Assembly: GCA_031179845.1 (NCBI GenBank)
Contig: JAPSHM010000004.1
Location: forward strand, 1-39,029
Length of the DNA stretch: 39,029 nt
Source: Pedobacter sp.
GTDB taxonomy: Bacteria > Bacteroidota > Bacteroidia > Sphingobacteriales > Sphingobacteriaceae
Direction: 5' to 3'
Below, in pieces: positions 35,064 through 39,029 of the stretch. The notes under the pieces are model-generated. The model saw only the letters and a list, made by a program, of their open reading frames with translations. It was not told where the DNA came from and searched no databases. Positions within the stretch are counted from its first letter, which is position 1. Each line of letters starts with the position of its first letter. The translations under genes and the position numbers were made by a program.

Positions 35064-35076
35064 GCTGTAGTACAGC
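35064..35076. promoter_or_regulatory. Predicted GntR operator upstream of GH92 (GCTGTA-G-TACAGC)
   Basis: This perfect 13-base palindrome contains TGTAGTACA (35066-35074), the exact reverse complement of the core before the GntR regulator gene. It would place the GH92 gene in the same regulon. It lies 116 bases before the ATG; the promoter itself is not clear, with TAAACTTG at 35159-35166 the best -7 candidate (one mismatch). Confidence 0.55.
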
Positions 35077-35090
35077 AATCGTGCTAATGT

Positions 35091-35103
35091 TATGACTGTC
35101 ATA
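35091..35103. promoter_or_regulatory. Palindrome TATGAC-T-GTCATA upstream of GH92
   Basis: This is a perfect 6-bp inverted repeat with a one-base centre, 15 bases downstream of the predicted GntR operator. It lacks the GT-N3-AC core, so it may bind a different regulator. I see no copy elsewhere in the window. Confidence 0.35.
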
Positions 35104-35191
35104 GATTGCTAAAACAATAGTAATAGAAAGATAATATCATATTTCCAGGAATAAGAATTAAACTTGTTGCTTTAATTCCAATACCGATAAT

Positions 35192-37285
35192 ATGAATAAA
35201 CGTTACCATTTCGCATCACTATCCCGCATCACTTTAGGACTGATTTTTGTATTTATTTTCCACAATGTTAGCGCTCAAAATGCCGCAGACAAGACACCCG
35301 ATTTGACGTCTTTGGTAAACGTATTTTTAGGTACCTCGGGCGACCATGGTCAGTTGTCGCCTGCCGCCAGTTATCCTTTTAGCATGTTGAGCATTGGTCC
35401 GCAAACTTATCCCAAGCTACACGCAGGATACGAATATAATGCGAAGCGCTTCCTGGGATTTACGCACAATCGATTTGAAGGTGTTGGTTGCCAAGGCAGT
35501 GGAGGAAATCTGTTAATCAAACCATTTTTAGGAATCGACTCATCCGTTGATTTAATCAAAACTCAGCAATCTGCACAACCCGGATATTACCAGGTTGATT
35601 TCGAGAATGGTATCCATGCTGAAATGGCTGTTTTTGGAAAAGCAGGGATGCATCGATATCAGTTCCCTGAAGGAGAAAAAGGCTTTTATATTGACCTGTC
35701 GCATTCATTGGCTAATAGATTTGTCGCGGAAGAACATCAATTAACTGCAAACGGAATTACAGGATGGATCGAAGCAAGAACCACTTGTAGCGTCGGGACG
35801 TACAGGATGTATTATGCATTAAAATTTGACGGAAACGTAAGCTTTGAGAAAAAAGGCACACACCAGCTAATTGTTAAACTTGATAAATCTCACCGGAGTA
35901 GTACCGTTCGGGTTGCGCTTTCTTCTGTAAGTACGTCCTATGCGACGGCAGCGTTGTATAAAGGCCAGTTTGACCAACTTCAGGCGGCAAGTAAAAATGG
36001 GTGGAATGAAGCGTTAAGCCGAATTACAGTTAAGGGTGACTCTGAGCGGAAGAAGCTTTTCTATTCTTTGCTATACCGCACCTTGCAATCGCCCTACAAC
36101 ATCTCTGAGCCTGACGGAACATTCAATGCAACAAATGGGACCACACAAACATCGTCTGTGACTAGGTACAATGGTTGGGCAGTATGGGATAATTACAGAA
36201 CACAACTGCCACTTTTGTCGGTTGGCTGGCCTGAAAATTATAAAGGAATGGTTACCTCACTTTCTGATCTATATGTTTCAGGAAAAAAAGACTTTGCCAC
36301 GCAAAAGGAGCCCAGCAACACGGTGAGAACTGAACACACAATTGTTGTTTTACTGGATGCTTACCGTAAAGGGTATCCGGTAGATTTCGAAAAAATTGCC
36401 GATTCTTTGATCAAAGAAGTTGACCATCTGGATTTCTCCAAGCCAGATAAGGCCTTAGAGTCAAGCTATGATACCTGGGCACTTTCAGAAATTCTAACAA
36501 TCATTAAAAGGCCTGAACTCAGCAAAAAATATCGGCAAAAGGCCCTGGAATATAAGCAATATTGGAATAAAGACTTCAAAGACATTACGAGACCGGATGT
36601 CGACCGTGTGCAAGCCAGGGGTTTATATCAGGGAACGATTTGGCAATATCGCTGGTTTGTTCCTTTTGATATGAAAGGATTAATTGAGCTGATCGGGGGA
36701 ATGGACACTTATGTTAAAGAACTGGATCACTTTTTTAACAACGACTTGTATAACCATGCAAATGAACCTGACCTTCAGGCGCCACTGATGTTCAATGTAA
36801 CGGCGAAACCATCAAAATCACAGGAGCTCATGCATCGTTTTGCGGTAGATACCGTAGTGCAGTATTATTTTAATGACAATAGCCGCGGCATAGACCCTTT
36901 CGTAGATCGTGTCTATAAAAATCAGCCCAAAGCATATATCCGTACTATGGACGATGATGGTGGTGCCATGTCTGCCTGGTATGTTTTAACGGCTTGTGGT
37001 TTTATGCCAGCTTGTCCGGGATTACCAGTTTACTATTTAAATGTCCCATTGTTTGAGGAGGCAACTTTCGAATGGCCTGGCAAAAAAGAATTCAGGATAA
37101 GTGTAAAGAACTATGCCGCTAACAACAAATACATTGAAAAGGTGGTGTTAAATGGCAAGGAAATTAAACGCAATTATATTACTCAGAATGACATCATGAA
37201 TGGTGGCTCTCTTGTAATTACTGCGAGCGATAAGCCTGTGGATAAGACGACAACGGAACTTTGGATTTCTGAATTTGAAAAATAA
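35192..37285 (+). CDS. GH92-family alpha-mannosidase, secreted
   Basis: This 697-residue protein has a signal peptide ending near NVSAQN (residue 30). GH92 landmarks include VNVFLGTSGDHGQLSPAAS, YPFSMLSIGPQT, HAGYEYNAKRFLGFTHNRF, WAVWDNYRTQLPLLSVGWPE, NHANEPDLQAPLMFNV and DDDGGAMSAWYVLTACGFMP. GH92 enzymes are calcium-dependent exo-mannosidases acting on alpha-1,2, -1,3 or -1,4 mannosides, including N-glycans. The general-acid loop reads HANEPDLQ instead of the more usual HGNEPSHH, and DDDGGAMSA replaces the common C-G-Q form, so the linkage may differ from alpha-1,2. Pairing with sialidases suggests sialylated N-glycans as substrate. It has its own leader and shared operator. Confidence 0.9.
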   Translation: MNKRYHFASLSRITLGLIFVFIFHNVSAQNAADKTPDLTSLVNVFLGTSGDHGQLSPAASYPFSMLSIGPQTYPKLHAGYEYNAKRFLGFTHNRFEGVGCQGSGGNLLIKPFLGIDSSVDLIKTQQSAQPGYYQVDFENGIHAEMAVFGKAGMHRYQFPEGEKGFYIDLSHSLANRFVAEEHQLTANGITGWIEARTTCSVGTYRMYYALKFDGNVSFEKKGTHQLIVKLDKSHRSSTVRVALSSVSTSYATAALYKGQFDQLQAASKNGWNEALSRITVKGDSERKKLFYSLLYRTLQSPYNISEPDGTFNATNGTTQTSSVTRYNGWAVWDNYRTQLPLLSVGWPENYKGMVTSLSDLYVSGKKDFATQKEPSNTVRTEHTIVVLLDAYRKGYPVDFEKIADSLIKEVDHLDFSKPDKALESSYDTWALSEILTIIKRPELSKKYRQKALEYKQYWNKDFKDITRPDVDRVQARGLYQGTIWQYRWFVPFDMKGLIELIGGMDTYVKELDHFFNNDLYNHANEPDLQAPLMFNVTAKPSKSQELMHRFAVDTVVQYYFNDNSRGIDPFVDRVYKNQPKAYIRTMDDDGGAMSAWYVLTACGFMPACPGLPVYYLNVPLFEEATFEWPGKKEFRISVKNYAANNKYIEKVVLNGKEIKRNYITQNDIMNGGSLVITASDKPVDKTTTELWISEFEK

Positions 37286-37354
37286 AGATTGTGTCGAGCT
37301 AACATTTTCTATCATTATGTAAGAAAAATGATCACCTCAACATGATTTTATTCC

Positions 37355-37362
37355 TATATTTG
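37355..37362 (+). promoter_or_regulatory. Candidate -7 element (TATATTTG) for tRNA-Arg
   Basis: This is an exact TAnnTTTG match 40 bases upstream of the tRNA. No clear -33 box is present. Confidence 0.5.
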
Positions 37363-37401
37363 CGCCTGCTGTTTAAAAACATTTTTTGTTTCAATAGCGA
37401 T

Positions 37402-37473
37402 GGTCCCGTAGTTCAACGGATAGAATAGAAGTTTCCTAAACTTTAGATATGAGTTCGATTCTCGTCGGGACCA
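37402..37473 (+). tRNA. tRNA-Arg (anticodon CCT)
   Basis: The 72 bases fold as a cloverleaf. The acceptor stem is GGTCCCG (37402-37408) with CGGGACC (37466-37472) and discriminator A. The anticodon stem GAAGT/ACTTT carries the loop TTCCTAA with CCT at 37435-37437, decoding AGG. The T arm has GTTCGATTC. The CCA end is not encoded (ACT follows). tRNA-Arg 3' ends are frequent integration targets, which fits the change of content just downstream. Confidence 0.95.
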
Positions 37474-37482
37474 CTTACTTTG

Positions 37483-37513
37483 CCAGTAGTTATACATAAC
37501 TGCTGGTTTTTTT
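37483..37513 (+). terminator. Rho-independent terminator after tRNA-Arg
   Basis: CCAGTAGTTA (37483-37492) and TAACTGCTGG (37497-37506) form a 10-bp stem with one T-G pair and a TACA loop, followed by seven T. Confidence 0.92.
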
Positions 37514-37520
37514 ATGCCAT

Positions 37521-37544
37521 GGGGCGAGAAAAGGGGCGAGTAAA
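37521..37544. repeat. Two tandem 12-mers, GGGGCGAGAAAA / GGGGCGAGTAAA
   Basis: The two copies differ at one of 12 positions and start just after the tRNA terminator. Short direct repeats beside a tRNA can be integrase arm-type sites, but no integrase gene is seen in the window. Confidence 0.6.
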
Positions 37545-37874
37545 TTTGACGATGATTGGTCTTCAAATGCTTCGATTTGAGCGTTGGGGTCGATCTTCTG
37601 GTATCATCAAAATGCGTTCCTCAAAGCTCAAGAAATTAAATTCTTGTATAGATAAAATTTATTTTAAAATATTTTTTTGACAGTTTTCTTTCATGCTGGA
37701 AAAATTTCTTGGTTTTTAGACATCCAGTGTTCGACTCACGTGAGCAAAGTTACTATCATTTACCCGCCAAGGGGAAATGATAAATAAGAGTATATAAATA
37801 TGTAAGTAAATGACTTTAATTTATGTATTAAATCCAGAATAATGATGAATCCAAACAATAGATAAGCGAGGCTC
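37545..37874. other. Non-coding stretch with two short foldbacks
   Basis: No convincing gene is present. A 10-bp perfect palindrome CTCACGTGAG lies at 37735-37744. A 12-bp stem with one mismatch (TATCATTTACCC / GGGGAAATGATA) with loop GCCAA lies at 37754-37782, without a T-run. At 37729-37741 GTTCGACTCACGT resembles the T arm of the upstream tRNA (11 of 13). Confidence 0.5.
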
Positions 37875-38113
37875 ATCTCAGGAATGAAGAAGAACTCAAA
37901 CGAGTCTCAGATTACTGAAGGTAAATGCTATTTGAGACACGCAGGAATGAGATAGTAATCTAAGCCGAACAACTGAACAGTTAAAAAGGTGGAGATTTAA
38001 ACGATAGACCCGATTAAACTTAATCAAGCGTTTTTACCACTTTTTCTTGTCCGAGAACAACGAAAGCTATTTAAGTCGGGGCTAATGCCAAAAGCCTGGT
38101 GTTCGTTGCTCTC
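37875..38113. ncRNA. Candidate structured non-coding region with consecutive foldbacks
   Basis: Several inverted repeats follow one another. ATCTCA (37875) can pair with TGAGAT (37948) and AGATTACT (37909) with AGTAATCT (37954), with GTCTCA (37904) / TGAGAC (37933) competing. AACTG-AA-CAGTT lies at 37971-37982. A nested helix follows: AAAAAGGTGG (37983) / CCACTTTTT (38037), TAAACG (37998) / CGTTTTTA (38029), GATTAA (38012) / TTAATC (38020). Finally GAGAACAACGAA (38053) pairs with TTCGTTGCTCTC (38102) at 11 of 12. The strand and function are unknown. It could be a transcribed RNA or a DNA structure of a mobile element. Confidence 0.4.
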
Positions 38114-38288
38114 TCAAAAGAAAATGCGCTTTAAGCTTTAAATAAAAGATTAAACGATATTAGTTCTATATTACTTCGTACATCACTTATTATTACAAGT
38201 AACACAATTCCTATAATTGATACAAAAGTTGAAGACATCAACATGCGGTTAACTAACTACATTTACGCTCTATGGTGTCTCGAAAGGC

Positions 38289-38407
38289 CATGTTTTTTGG
38301 TGGGCTTATAGGAAATGTAATGCCGGGGGACGCATTTTTCAGATGAAAAAGCAGGTTTAATACTAATCTGGATGCGTACTCCCCGGCTAAACCAAGAAAG
38401 AAACATG
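38289..38407. ncRNA. Candidate structured RNA or DNA foldback of about 30 bp
   Basis: Five helices nest in order: CATGTTT (38289) with AAACATG (38401); TTGGT (38297) with ACCAA (38391); GCCGGGG (38322) with CCCCGGC (38381); ACGCAT (38330) with ATGCGT (38372); CAGAT (38340) with ATCTG (38366). A 21-base apical loop remains. Internal loops are asymmetric, as in real RNAs, and the GC-rich core stands out in an AT-rich stretch. I do not recognise a known RNA family; it does not look like tmRNA, SRP RNA or RNase P. The strand is undetermined. The stretches 38114-38288 and 38408-38465 show nothing I can name. Confidence 0.5.
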
Positions 38408-38465
38408 TTTGTTGTTGAACACGTCCCTTTCTTATGGAATGATTGAAACGATAAAAAGCGATTGT

Positions 38466-38783
38466 TTAATCCTCACCATCCTCCAAATCACCCAAATGGT
38501 TCCGTTTATTTCTATAACTCTTCTTGGAATTCTTTATAACCTCGGTATAAGGCTTTCCTTCAACTCGGATATTTATTAACTCCCCTGGCTTTAGCGAAAA
38601 AAGTACTTCCAGCTTTATAACTGTACAATGAGGTATATCTAATTTAGAGTTTGCCTCAATGTTGACATAGTTCCAAAAGGTATTTATTGATCTGCCCAAA
38701 TAATCTGGGACGGCTTTTATCAGTATCCTGTATTCACAAACTGTTAATTTACTCAGGCACTCTTTGATCTTATATTTTAACAT
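38466..38783 (-). CDS. Small HTH-like protein of an accessory region
   Basis: This 105-residue protein starts at ATG 38781-38783. The middle reads LTVCEYRILIKAVPDYLGRS then NTFWNYVNIEANSKLDIP, like a helix-turn-helix (recognition helix near SINTFWNYVN), then IPHCTVIKLEVLFSLKPGEL, a helix found in small XRE-like proteins. The tail is Lys/Arg- and Asp/Glu-rich (KKSYRNKRNHLGDLEDGED). Its start overlaps the end of the upstream HEPN-like gene, so the two are likely co-translated. A DNA-binding role is inferred; no family is named with confidence. Confidence 0.65.
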   Translation of the reverse strand: MLKYKIKECLSKLTVCEYRILIKAVPDYLGRSINTFWNYVNIEANSKLDIPHCTVIKLEVLFSLKPGELINIRVEGKPYTEVIKNSKKSYRNKRNHLGDLEDGED

Positions 38784-39028
38784 AGTTTTGAATCCCCTTT
38801 CTCATGGATACCCTGACTTTCTGCTTCAAATTCCTGAGATCCTAAAGCATCGCGCTCTAATCTCTCTATTTTCTCAAGACACATTTTCTTGGCAAGAGCC
38901 ACAAATGCTACCGACTTATCATATAGTTTCAAAGCGTCATCCATCAAAACACGGAAGTCGCTTTTATATCGGGCGTCAGAATAACTTCTAAGCAGTATAT
39001 TAAATAACCGTTCGTCTTCGGGGCTACC
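38777..39028 (-). CDS. HEPN-like domain protein, C-terminal fragment (continues beyond the window)
   Basis: An open frame enters from the right edge and ends in TAA at 38777-38779, giving 83 residues. The fragment PEDERLFNILLRSYSDARYK then SDFRVLMDDALKLYDKSVAF and LAKKMCLEKIERLERDALG resembles the C-terminal helices of Bacteroidota HEPN-domain proteins, which end with an AYIDARYK-like segment and a long helix. HEPN proteins are often RNases or toxins paired with a nucleotidyltransferase. The catalytic RxxxxH motif, if any, lies outside. It overlaps the next gene by 7 bases. No ATG is needed here since the start is off the window. Confidence 0.6.
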   Translation of the reverse strand, partial: GSPEDERLFNILLRSYSDARYKSDFRVLMDDALKLYDKSVAFVALAKKMCLEKIERLERDALGSQEFEAESQGIHEKGDSKLC

Positions 39029-39029
39029 A

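Noticed and set aside
37354-37566. 70-residue minus-strand frame covering the tRNA-Arg
   Set aside because: It is the antisense of the tRNA gene (SRRESNSYL segment) and its terminator; this is a well-known false gene call.
37480-37680. 66-residue plus-strand frame after the tRNA
   Set aside because: It begins inside the terminator stem, shows no recognisable domain and ends in an AT-rich run. An inner ATG at 37518 gives a basic peptide, but nothing supports translation.
37729-37741. Attachment-site repeat of the tRNA T arm (GTTCGACTCACGT)
   Set aside because: Only 11 of 13 bases match and the match is not to the tRNA 3' end; too weak to call an att site. It is mentioned only as a hint.
37983-38113. 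CRISPR array
   Set aside because: The repeats here are inverted, not regularly spaced direct repeats, and no cas gene is present.
38289-38407. Integron attC site
   Set aside because: The fold is large and imperfect like attC, but the terminal RYYYAAC/GTTRRRY boxes are not found and no integron integrase or cassette is seen.

Overview
The window looks like a Bacteroidota chromosome segment, most likely Sphingobacteriaceae (Pedobacter-like). This rests on two SusC/SusD pairs, a GldH gliding lipoprotein, Bacteroidota-only families (DUF3078, cyclically permuted mutarotase, RicT/PSP1 with a Cys-rich head), exact TAnnTTTG promoter -7 boxes, and the lack of clear Shine-Dalgarno sequences. The genus is inferred.

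Layout. Positions 1-13,300 hold housekeeping genes. On the minus strand are a comM/yifB homolog broken by an in-frame stop, ffh, a DUF3078 protein, a small membrane protein with an HExxH motif, a carboxypeptidase-regulatory-like protein, a glucosaminidase-LysM lipoprotein, a possible 32-aa ORF, an O-methyltransferase and ruvX. Then come holB, ricT and gldH (+), murF (-) and a large secreted M14 carboxypeptidase (+). Positions 13,644-18,287 are a stand-alone SusC/SusD pair closed by a terminator. A divergent LD-carboxypeptidase and metG follow.

Positions 21,631-37,285 are the most coherent accessory block, a sialic-acid/sialoglycan utilization locus. It has a FadR-type GntR regulator, a SusC/SusD transporter pair, two sialidases of different architecture, an N-acetylneuraminate lyase, a PKD/LamG surface lipoprotein, a NanM-type mutarotase, an MFS transporter and a separately promoted GH92 mannosidase. 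The eight genes from 22,473 to 34,865 have gaps of 4-35 bases and read as one operon. The likely flow is: SusCD captures and imports glycan, sialidases release sialic acid, the mutarotase equilibrates anomers, the MFS protein imports it, and the lyase cleaves it to ManNAc and pyruvate. No NanE or kinase for ManNAc lies in the window. Three near-identical TGT-N3-ACA palindromes precede the regulator, the susC gene and the GH92 gene, which predicts an autoregulated GntR regulon.

The right end changes character. After GH92 come a tRNA-Arg(CCT) and a strong terminator, then about 950 bases with no convincing gene but many inverted repeats, including a roughly 30-bp multi-segment foldback at 38,289-38,407. 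Two minus-strand accessory genes follow: a small HTH-like protein and the C-terminal end of a HEPN-like protein that runs off the window. This resembles a tRNA-adjacent island edge, and the structured non-coding stretch is the least explained part of the window.
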